Part shown: in pieces, positions 1-6,057 of the stretch
Layout of the letters: each line of letters opens with the position of its first letter
How positions within the stretch are numbered: the stretch's first letter is position 1
From: CAZKUN01 sp964555935
GTDB taxonomy: Bacteria > Armatimonadota > Zipacnadia > Zipacnadales > VGFC01
Assembly (NCBI GenBank): GCA_964555935.1
Contig: CAZKUN010000336.1
Span: 1 to 8,469 of the forward strand
DNA: 8,469 nt
Direction: 5' to 3'
Notes under the pieces: generated by a model
The model's input: only the letters and a program-made list of their open reading frames with translations
The model's database searches: none
What the model was told of the DNA's origin: nothing
Position numbers and translations under genes: made by a program

Positions 1-1541
1 CCTACATCGAGGCCGGGCGATTGCCGACCCTCGCTCGCTTCATGCGTGACGGGGCATGGGGCACGCTCAACTCCATCCACCCGCCCGAAACCGGTTGCTG
101 CTGGCCTACGATCTTCACGGGGACCAACCCCGGCAAGCACGGTGTCTTCGGCTTCTTCTCACTGCGGCCAGGCACGTACGAGCGCACCAGCACCACGCTG
201 GCGGATTGGCGCATGCCTCCGCTCTGGACGCTGCTCAACCACGCGGGGATGAGCGCGGGCGTGTACAACATTCCGGTCACTTTCCCCGCAGAGGCCATCG
301 ACGGCTTCATGGTGAGCGGCGAGATGGGCGCTCCGCGCGTCGACGATCGGCTCTGCGCCTCCGAGCCCGCGCGTAACCTCATCGCGTCGGAGCTGACCGA
401 CTACGAGATCGAGCCGGTGAACGGGCGCAACCGGCGCCGGGACGCGAAGCGGTTGCGACGCCAGATCGAGATCCGCAACCGGGCGGCCATGGCCCTCGCC
501 AGGGGCATCCCTACGGACGCGCTGATGGTCACGGTCAACTACATCGACCACGCGCAGCACCTCTTCTGGGACGAACGACTCGAGGGCACGGCGAACCCCG
601 TGCTCATGGCCTATGAGGGCGCAGATCGACTGCTCCGGTCGCTGATGGACCTTGCGGGTGACGAATGCGATGTCGTCGTGATCTCAGACCACGGCTCCGG
701 GCCCGTCGAGGGCTATCTGGACTTCGATCGAATGCTCTCCGATCTGGGTTATCTCGATTTCATCGGCGCGCAGGGCGGTAAGGCCCGCGGCGGACGCGTG
801 CCGCAATTCCTCCGCCCACTTGCATTCCGCATCTTCAGCCGGTTGCCCGAGTCGCTGCGAGGGTTCGCGCGCAAGGCCCATGGCGGTCGGCGTGTCGACT
901 ACGCCGCAACGCGACTCTACTCGGTCGGCGGGTTCGGCAGCTTGCGCGCGAACGTCACCGGGCGCGACCCGGATGGATGCGTCCCTCCTGATGAGTTGAG
1001 CGAGTTCCGCCACGAAGTGAAAACCGCTCTAGAGGGAATCGAGGGGCTTGACGGTGGCGCGTTGGCGCAGGTCTTCCAGGCCCGCGAACTGCACGCGGGT
1101 CCGCACGTGGACATCGGCCCCGATATGGTCGCCGCGCCGCAAGGGTATGCCCTTGAGCTGGCGCGAGGGACGCCTGGGAACGTCCCCTGGCTCGTGTCGC
1201 GCGAGCAGGCGATTGGTCTTGGGATGCCCCAACGCGTCCGCACGGGAAGTCACCGCATGCAGGGAATCGTAGCGGCCATGGGGCCCCACGTTCGTCCTGG
1301 CGAGGTCACGGCCGGCGCCAACCTGGTCGACGTAGCCCCCACCGCCCTTGCGCTCCTGGGCTGGGCCGTCCCGGATCACATGGATGGAGCACCCATGCCG
1401 TGGGCGGCGCCGACGGGATCCTCGACCTTCCCGGCGCCCGATGACATCGAATCACTGGCCCCCGCCACGCAAAAGGCCCCCTCAAGCGAAGATGAGGAGG
1501 CCGTGCTGGAGCGTCTCAAGCGCCTTGGATATCTCGACTAA
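1..1541 (+). CDS. Alkaline phosphatase superfamily / type I phosphodiesterase-like hydrolase (5' partial)
   Basis: Probable metal-dependent phospho- or sulfo-ester hydrolase or phosphotransferase of the alkaline phosphatase superfamily. The frame is open from base 3, so the true start lies upstream. The TTG at 21 lies inside the usual opening motif (YIEAGRLPTLARFM), and roughly 20-30 residues, including the first metal-binding Asp, are missing. Counting from codon 21: the nucleophile region PETGCCWPTIFTGTNPGKHG spans residues 22-41. Aligning its TG with NPP-type enzymes makes Thr24 the likely nucleophile. Further metal ligands are Asp176 and His180 in YIDHAQH, Asp223-His224 in ISDHGSG, and His411 in TGSHR. 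The end, EEAVLERLKRLGYLD, is typical of bacterial members of this group. All visible catalytic positions are present, so it is probably active. The substrate cannot be read from the sequence. Two adjacent cysteines (26-27) sit where relatives usually have Pro-Pro/Ala. It converges on the export gene with a 3-bp gap. Confidence 0.88.
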   Translation, partial: YIEAGRLPTLARFMRDGAWGTLNSIHPPETGCCWPTIFTGTNPGKHGVFGFFSLRPGTYERTSTTLADWRMPPLWTLLNHAGMSAGVYNIPVTFPAEAIDGFMVSGEMGAPRVDDRLCASEPARNLIASELTDYEIEPVNGRNRRRDAKRLRRQIEIRNRAAMALARGIPTDALMVTVNYIDHAQHLFWDERLEGTANPVLMAYEGADRLLRSLMDLAGDECDVVVISDHGSGPVEGYLDFDRMLSDLGYLDFIGAQGGKARGGRVPQFLRPLAFRIFSRLPESLRGFARKAHGGRRVDYAATRLYSVGGFGSLRANVTGRDPDGCVPPDELSEFRHEVKTALEGIEGLDGGALAQVFQARELHAGPHVDIGPDMVAAPQGYALELARGTPGNVPWLVSREQAIGLGMPQRVRTGSHRMQGIVAAMGPHVRPGEVTAGANLVDVAPTALALLGWAVPDHMDGAPMPWAAPTGSSTFPAPDDIESLAPATQKAPSSEDEEAVLERLKRLGYLD

Positions 1542-1544
1542 CGC

Positions 1545-3194
1545 CTACCGCGTCGCGGTTCGATAGGCCGCCGCGCCGCCAAACAGCAGCGTAACGACGG
1601 AGCGCCAGTCGGTCTGCTTCTCCCTGGGGACGAAGACGATATCGCGGTTGTGCAGAACGCCATCAGTCAGGTCAGCGCCTCCGCGCAAGCCCGCCTTCAA
1701 GTCGATCCTCGTCACCTCGACCTCAGTTCCCTCGCGCCGCAATAGACCGATGCGTCGAAGCTGGGATGCCTTTCTCGAGAACCCACCGGCCAACCCGATC
1801 GCATCGACGACCGTGTCGCCGTCGGCGAAGGTGTACGTCCCGGGCTGATCGACCTCGCCAAGCACGAGAACCTGGGCATGCCTCGCGGGCACGACAACCG
1901 TCGCTCCCGCAGTGATCTCAGGATCGACGTTCGCGGCCACCGCATCGTTGCCAACCGGGCGGATCCCGAGTGCCACGCTTGCGTCGACGACGGTGAGTCG
2001 CCCGTCGGCGGACGTCACGAGCACCTGAGCAGTATCCGCGCTCCCGGTCACGCCGCCGGCGGCCGCGATCGCGGCTGACAGACGCAGGGGCATCGCCGTG
2101 GGAGCATGCACTCCAGGCCGAGCCACTTCCCCGACAACCACCACGTCGTTGCGCGCGGCGGGCACGATCACCGTGCTGACGTTCTCGGGGAGCGCGTTCG
2201 CGGCCGAGCCCGGGTTGGCCATCACCTCCGCCAAGTCCACCTCGCGAGATCCGCCGTCGCGGTCCCCGATTATGACCTTCGTCGCCGCTGCGGCGGTGGT
2301 CCCGCCAGCCTGAGCAATCAGGTCCACGATCCCCAGCGCCCCGTCTGACTGATACAGGCCTGGGCGCGCCACCTGTCCCGTTACGGCGACGGACTGGCGG
2401 GGCGGCACGACCAGCGACCGGTAATCAGCGACCAGAAGATTGATGGGATCCTGCGGTTTCACCAAGACTTGGGTGAGGTCGATGATGGTGATCTCATTGC
2501 CGCTGCCGACCAGCACGGCGTGTCGGCCATCGGCCTGTGCGGTTAGGCCGCGAACGGCGGCGAGCACGTCGGTCAGCCGCGCGCCCGCGCCGAGTTGCAC
2601 GGGGCCAGGCTTCACGACTTCGCCCGCGACGGCCAACGGTGGGTGTGGCGCGACGATCAGAACATCCCCTGGCTCCAGCGGAGTCGGTGCTTCGCCAGGG
2701 CTTGCCATGGGCAGTAAAACGGACGGCTCGCCCGCGCGATGACGCGTCACGATGCCGGCATTCGCAGTGTAGCCACCCGCCAGCGCCACCACTCGTTCGA
2801 CGCTGATGCCCTCCTCGCCGAACGAGATCGCGCCCGGCTGCGCGACCTCGCCCCACACGTGGACCTGCCGCGACCGATACTCCTTGATGTTGACCGTCAC
2901 GACCACGTTGCGGTAGAAGCGCAGTAGCGGAGTCCGAATGGCCTCTGCGGTCTCTTCGCGAGTCTTCCCTTCGGCCTGGATAATCCCCACCTCAGGAAAC
3001 GCAAACCGCCTATCCGGCCCGACGATGACCGAAGGCGGCGCCTGAATGCTCTGAGACCCAACGTCAGCAATGACCTCGAGCGTGTCACCGCACTGGATGC
3101 GGTAATCGTCCCTGTCTTGCCCCTGCGAGATCGCCGGGCTATCGAGCGGCGCCAGTCCGGCGACGCAAGCGGCGACCATCAACGCTCTCCACAT
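1545..3194 (-). CDS. Polysaccharide export protein with five SLBB-type repeats (Wza-like)
   Basis: Probable periplasmic/outer-membrane channel component for export of a capsule or exopolysaccharide. I chose the ATG at 3194 (549 aa) because GGAG lies 7 nt upstream of it. An in-frame ATG at 3218 would add 8 residues but has only a poor AGG. Numbering from 3194: a signal sequence (MWRALMVAAC..., residues 1-20) is followed by a Poly_export domain at about 30-110 (DDYRIQCGDTLEVI). Five SLBB-like repeats follow, each opening with a GEVxxPG-type motif: GEVAQPG at 115, GEVVKPG at 191, GQVARPG at 273, GEVARPG at 355 and GEVDQPG at 446. Most carry a following AGG(Y/T/V/F) turn. Classical Wza has far fewer SLBB units, so this is a long version. 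VAAC (residues 7-10) could be a lipobox, but the cut could instead follow SPA, so lipidation is uncertain. The C-terminus (DWRSVVTLLFGGAAAY) is a short hydrophobic helix that may act like the Wza outer-membrane helix. No Wzc-type kinase or polymerase gene is in view. Confidence 0.9.
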   Translation of the reverse strand: MWRALMVAACVAGLAPLDSPAISQGQDRDDYRIQCGDTLEVIADVGSQSIQAPPSVIVGPDRRFAFPEVGIIQAEGKTREETAEAIRTPLLRFYRNVVVTVNIKEYRSRQVHVWGEVAQPGAISFGEEGISVERVVALAGGYTANAGIVTRHRAGEPSVLLPMASPGEAPTPLEPGDVLIVAPHPPLAVAGEVVKPGPVQLGAGARLTDVLAAVRGLTAQADGRHAVLVGSGNEITIIDLTQVLVKPQDPINLLVADYRSLVVPPRQSVAVTGQVARPGLYQSDGALGIVDLIAQAGGTTAAAATKVIIGDRDGGSREVDLAEVMANPGSAANALPENVSTVIVPAARNDVVVVGEVARPGVHAPTAMPLRLSAAIAAAGGVTGSADTAQVLVTSADGRLTVVDASVALGIRPVGNDAVAANVDPEITAGATVVVPARHAQVLVLGEVDQPGTYTFADGDTVVDAIGLAGGFSRKASQLRRIGLLRREGTEVEVTRIDLKAGLRGGADLTDGVLHNRDIVFVPREKQTDWRSVVTLLFGGAAAYRTATR

Positions 3195-3201
3195 TACGTG
3201 T

Positions 3202-3205
3202 CTCC
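3202..3205 (-). promoter_or_regulatory. Ribosome binding site deciding the export-protein start
   Basis: On the minus strand GGAG is followed by 7 nt (ACACGTA) and then the ATG at 3194. The upstream in-frame ATG at 3218 has only AGG about 9 nt before it, so 3194 is preferred. The resulting short Met-Trp-Arg n-region also makes a better signal peptide. Confidence 0.55.
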
Positions 3206-3344
3206 ATCGCGCGGCCATCTACGCGCGCCTTTGTCTCCGCCAAGCCCCATCCGGTCGGCTGCGAAGCGGCCGTTGGCGGACCCATCCATTCGACTCAACG
3301 CCAGGCAAGCCCTCCCGGCAGACGGCGAGCCGATACCGCACGCG

Positions 3345-3373
3345 TTGACACAGCGCGTGGGCGGTGCTAATAT
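3345..3373 (+). promoter_or_regulatory. Strong sigma-70-type promoter with extended -10
   Basis: TTGACA at 3345-3350 matches the -35 consensus exactly. After 17 nt comes TAATAT at 3368-3373, a near-perfect -10 preceded directly by TGC (extended -10). The predicted start is near 3380, giving a 5' leader of about 86 nt before the SLH-porin ATG at 3466. An abundant envelope protein would fit so strong a promoter. A short stem, TTGGC/GCCAA (3384-3388 and 3396-3400), lies at the start of the leader. I saw no convincing promoter for the export gene on the other strand of this intergenic region. Confidence 0.75.
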
Positions 3374-3465
3374 CGCCTATAAATTGGCGTTCCTGGCCAA
3401 CGTCACAAGCCCGCGTTAAGCATGTAAGCCTTAGCTGAACTACATCAACGTAGGAGGCGTCGCTC

Positions 3466-5100
3466 ATGCGTCGGGCCCTCATTACCTCGCTGCTGCTGAT
3501 CGTCGTGTTCGCATCCATCTCCCTCTCAGACCCAAGCGCAACTGTCCCGCCCAGCCACTGGGCGTATGATGCCGTGCAGAAGCTCGTTAACGAGGGCATC
3601 ATCATTGGCTACCCGATGTCAGAGGAGTTCCGAGGCGACCGCGCGCTCACCCGCTACGAGTTCGCGATGGCCATCTCGCGCCTGATTGGCTGGTACGAAG
3701 ATGTCGCCGGGGCTCCCGGCCCCGTTGGTGCGCCTGGCCCTGATGGCACGGACGGCCAGCAAGGCCCCGCCGGCCCAGTTGGTCCCAATGGACCACGCGG
3801 CGCGGGCGGCCCGGCCGGCCAGACCGGCGCCCAGGGCGCAGCCGGCACCATCACCAACGATGAGATCCTCGGGCTCTGCGCCAAGCTACTGGACGAGTTC
3901 CAGAGCGAACTCGAGGATATCCAAGGGAAGATCGACAGATCGGCGCTCAGCATCGGCGACCTCGACGAGCGCGTGTCCGTGCTCGAGGACGCGATGGCAA
4001 ATCGGGGCATCACCGGTTGGATCGACTACCGCATGGGCCTAGTCGGCGATCTTTGGAGCGATGCCGAGTTCGACGCGCTCACCGCGAAGATAGGTATCGG
4101 AGGCAGGATCACCGGCGATATGCGCGGCAAGCTCACCCTGAAGGTCATCGACGACGCATCCCGCGTCGCGGATGCGCGCAACCAGACCGTGCCGATGGAC
4201 CCGTTGGGCCTCGGCGAGAACATCTGGATTGATGAAGCCTGGGTCGCCTTCGAGACGGACTGGGTCACCGATGCCGAATGGACTTTCGGCCGCCAGTACG
4301 TCTCCCACGGCATGGGGCTTGCGTTTGACAACGACCGCATCGCCCAAGGCGGCGTTCGCATGCGACTGCCGGATGTGTTGACCGATGGACTGGATATTGA
4401 GCTATTCACCGGCGACGCGTGGGGCGATCACGGTTTCGTCTTCAAGATCGACGTCGACCACATCACCTCGTACCGGCTGGCGTACACGCGCCCGTCTTGG
4501 CACGTCGGCAGCACTTACGTGCTGGACGGCGCCGGTGACGAGCAAGCCTGGGCGGCGGACGCCTCCGCGGAAATCTGGGGACGCGACGTTGCCTTCGAGT
4601 ACTCGAACATGACGCGCAACTTCAACCGCGTCAAGTTCAACAACTCCACCGCCTGGATGGGGAGCATCGAACTCATCGACGCAGGCGATCTCAGGGTCAC
4701 AGGGATCGCCAGCCGCGCCGACCAGACCTATGAACTTGGGTTCTCGCACCTGCACCCGTATTACGAGATGCTCCAGTACGACCTGGGCACGTACCCCGGC
4801 GCCATCCCGTGGGAGCGGTGGATGCGGAATGTCCCCGTCTGGCGCGGGACTCGAGCCATTGCCGGGATCGTTGACGTCAAGCTCGGCGACACGCCCGTCG
4901 AAGTCCGTTACGTCAACCTCGACCCCGTGGGCCCCGGAGTGGTGACGGGGACGACCTACGATCACCTCGTGTCAGTCAGCGCGACCCGCGAAATAGCGGA
5001 TGGTCTGGATGTGACGTTCAGTTGGGCCCGGCAGATTTCCAACGTGTCGTGGCTTGATGACCTCGACCTGCTGCAGCTGGCGGCCATCGTATCCTTCTGA
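3466..5100 (+). CDS. SLH-anchored outer-membrane beta-barrel (porin-like) protein with collagen-like insert
   Basis: Outer-membrane protein that probably ties the outer membrane to the cell wall and may act as a porin. AGGAGG (3452-3457) lies 8 nt before the ATG. Domains over 544 residues: signal peptide (MRRALITSLLLIVVFA, about 1-22); one SLH domain at 27-77 (HWAYDAVQKLVNEGIIIGYP, then LTRYEFA, a variant of the SLH TRAE motif); 15-16 perfect Gly-X-Y triplets at 82-129; a heptad-rich coiled coil at about 133-178 (LLDEFQSELEDIQGKI, LDERVSVLEDAM); then about 360 residues of alternating beta-type sequence ending IVSF, with the C-terminal Phe typical of outer-membrane barrels. SLH, coiled coil and barrel in this order match the OmpM / Deinococcus SlpA / cyanobacterial porin plan, in which SLH binds cell-wall glycan and the coiled coil trimerises. 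The collagen-like part is not a usual component. Pore function is inferred from architecture only. Confidence 0.9.
   Translation: MRRALITSLLLIVVFASISLSDPSATVPPSHWAYDAVQKLVNEGIIIGYPMSEEFRGDRALTRYEFAMAISRLIGWYEDVAGAPGPVGAPGPDGTDGQQGPAGPVGPNGPRGAGGPAGQTGAQGAAGTITNDEILGLCAKLLDEFQSELEDIQGKIDRSALSIGDLDERVSVLEDAMANRGITGWIDYRMGLVGDLWSDAEFDALTAKIGIGGRITGDMRGKLTLKVIDDASRVADARNQTVPMDPLGLGENIWIDEAWVAFETDWVTDAEWTFGRQYVSHGMGLAFDNDRIAQGGVRMRLPDVLTDGLDIELFTGDAWGDHGFVFKIDVDHITSYRLAYTRPSWHVGSTYVLDGAGDEQAWAADASAEIWGRDVAFEYSNMTRNFNRVKFNNSTAWMGSIELIDAGDLRVTGIASRADQTYELGFSHLHPYYEMLQYDLGTYPGAIPWERWMRNVPVWRGTRAIAGIVDVKLGDTPVEVRYVNLDPVGPGVVTGTTYDHLVSVSATREIADGLDVTFSWARQISNVSWLDDLDLLQLAAIVSF
3709..3843 (+). repeat. 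Collagen-like Gly-X-Y repeat region within the SLH porin gene
   Basis: Codons 82-126 encode 15 consecutive Gly-X-Y triplets without interruption, and a 16th (GTI) follows. Proline fills many X and Y sites (GAP GPV GAP GPD ... GPA GPV GPN GPR), with Gln, Thr and Ala triplets toward the end. The DNA is GGC/GGT plus CC-rich and imperfectly repetitive, so repeat number could change by slippage in multiples of 9 bp. A coiled coil directly follows, as in bacterial collagens where it nucleates the triple helix. Confidence 0.92.
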
Positions 5101-5218
5101 CGGAGACCGTGCAGGTCGCATCCATGCCTTGGCCCAATGATCCCCGGCCGCCGATGCGCGATATCCGCGGCCTAACCACCTCCGCGGTCCACAACGCGGG
5201 TACAAGGAGACGGTCAGA

Positions 5219-5776
5219 ATGCGCAACATCCAACACGTGGCAGTTGGCCTGCTTGCGGTGATGGTCGGCCTGGCGATATCCGGCTGCGGAGGCGAGATGC
5301 CGGTCATTCCATCCGACGTGAGAGGCGTGTACTGCGGCGATGTCGACGGTGACGGCGTCGGACCATACCGCTTCTTCATCGCCCCGACCGGCAAGGTGTC
5401 GGGGAACGTGCGGATACCTCAGATCTGCTCCGACCCAATCAAAGTCAGCGGCACGGTAGACCCGGCCACGAATACCGTGACCTTCAGCGCCGCATGCGGC
5501 ACCTGCACGATCTCGGGGACGGACGGGCACGCTTCAGCAGACGGCCGGAGGCCTATGGATGGGCTCTGGCACCTGGAGCAGCGGCGGCACGTGCGCCGGC
5601 CTGAACGGCACGTGGGCAGTCACCTACTGCGGTTCAACCGGATCGATCTCCGTCTGACCGATGCCATGACACAATCTGACGTCGAACTTGCTCCGGGGGA
5701 GCCGCCATGCAAGCGCGGCTCCCCCGGTCTGTGTTCTCCCCCGGCCCCGGGAGCGATCCATATCACTAACACTTGA
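5219..5776 (+). CDS. Small cysteine-rich lipoprotein, apparently frameshifted near 5543-5549
   Basis: Unrecognised secreted lipoprotein. AAGGAG (5204-5209) lies 9 nt before the ATG. The N-terminus MRNIQHVAVGLLAVMVGLAI-SGC has a clear lipobox (I20-S-G-C23), so the protein should be lipid-anchored. Residues 33-100 are Gly/Ser/Thr-rich beta-type sequence (RFFIAPTGKVSGNVRI, KVSGTVDPATNTVTF) with Cys 39, 70, 93 and 96. After about residue 108 the frame turns basic and low-quality (GRRPMDG, EQRRHVRRPERH) and runs through a terminator to 5776. One base later, the frame from 5547 reads GGLWMGSGTWSSGGTCAG, continues with LNGTWAVTYCGSTGSISV and stops at 5655-5657. That tail matches the beta/Cys style of the first part, so the intended protein is probably about 146 aa with six non-lipid cysteines. 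The shift is either a real mutation or a sequencing/assembly error. It lies 118 bp after the porin gene with no clear terminator between them, so co-transcription is possible. Confidence 0.72.
   Translation: MRNIQHVAVGLLAVMVGLAISGCGGEMPVIPSDVRGVYCGDVDGDGVGPYRFFIAPTGKVSGNVRIPQICSDPIKVSGTVDPATNTVTFSAACGTCTISGTDGHASADGRRPMDGLWHLEQRRHVRRPERHVGSHLLRFNRIDLRLTDAMTQSDVELAPGEPPCKRGSPGLCSPPAPGAIHITNT
5693..5737 (+). terminator. Rho-independent terminator
   Basis: CCGGGGGAGCCGC (5693-5705) and GCGGCTCCCCCGG (5715-5727) form a perfect 13-bp stem with a 9-nt loop. The next ten bases (5728-5737) hold six T residues. It begins 36 nt after the stop of the repaired lipoprotein frame (5657) but lies inside the unrepaired frame, which supports 5657 as the true gene end. 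Confidence 0.82.
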
Positions 5777-6057
5777 GCTAGCTCCCCCGATTGCTGTGGG
5801 TTGGTAGAAGGAAAGTGCGCGGAACCCGTTGCCGCTGTTACCGAGCGAGGCCAGCGTCGGTGGCTGCCGCGCGTGCTCGGACGCTCCGAGGCACGGCTGA
5901 GCAGGCATCTGCAGCCCGGTCGCCGAAGCATTGCAGCGAACGTTTGCCCGTTCAGCCGACGCCAAGGCGCCCAGTGCCATACGGGGAATCCCGGGTCGAG
6001 GGACGTGGCCACCGCCACGGCCGTTGGTGCTGAGACCCAACGGAGGAGGGACCATTC
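5738..6057 (+). other. Gene-poor intergenic leader with several hairpins
   Basis: About 320 bp between the terminator and the next gene with no ORF I believe. It contains a CTCGGA-CGC-TCCGAG hairpin (5876-5890), then GGCT-GA-GCAG / CTGC-AGCC (5895-5916, a stem with a 2-nt bulge), and later CCGTTGG/CCAACGG (6021-6043). I found no sigma-70 promoter matching the consensus and no known riboswitch class that I recognise. It probably holds the promoter and leader for the gene at 6058. Confidence 0.35.
6021..6050 (+). promoter_or_regulatory. Hairpin abutting the ribosome binding site of the DUF6259-like gene
   Basis: CCGTTGG (6021-6027) pairs with CCAACGG (6037-6043) across a 9-nt loop. The last GG of the stem is also the start of the purine tract GGAGGAGGG (6042-6050). 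AGGAGG (6044-6049) is 8 nt from the GTG at 6058 but 14 nt from the ATG at 6064, so GTG is the preferred start. The hairpin may modulate access to the site. Confidence 0.45.

Noticed and set aside
21..23. TTG as start codon of the first gene
   Set aside because: It lies within a conserved opening motif and the frame is open to the window edge; the N-terminal metal-binding Asp expected in this family would be missing.
1547..1559. ACCGC-GTC-GCGGT palindrome at the convergent gene ends
   Set aside because: Only a 5-bp stem without a T-run, and it lies inside the export gene's coding end; not enough for a terminator.
3256..3272. CGGCTGC-GAA-GCGGCCG hairpin upstream of the export gene
   Set aside because: A 7-bp stem with one wobble pair in GC-rich DNA is expected by chance; nothing links it to a function.
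3219..3344. Minus-strand promoter for the export gene
   Set aside because: No -35/-10 pair with acceptable spacing; the best candidates (TTGTGA with TTTATA near 3380-3410) are 19 nt apart and overlap the plus-strand promoter region.
4402..4965. 187-codon open frame on the minus strand
   Set aside because: Antisense shadow of the beta-barrel coding region, with no protein-like domain pattern.
5336..5362. DVDGDG as a dockerin or EF-hand-like calcium loop in the lipoprotein
   Set aside because: A single short Asp/Gly match without the rest of the loop or a second copy; probably chance in a Gly/Asp-rich domain.
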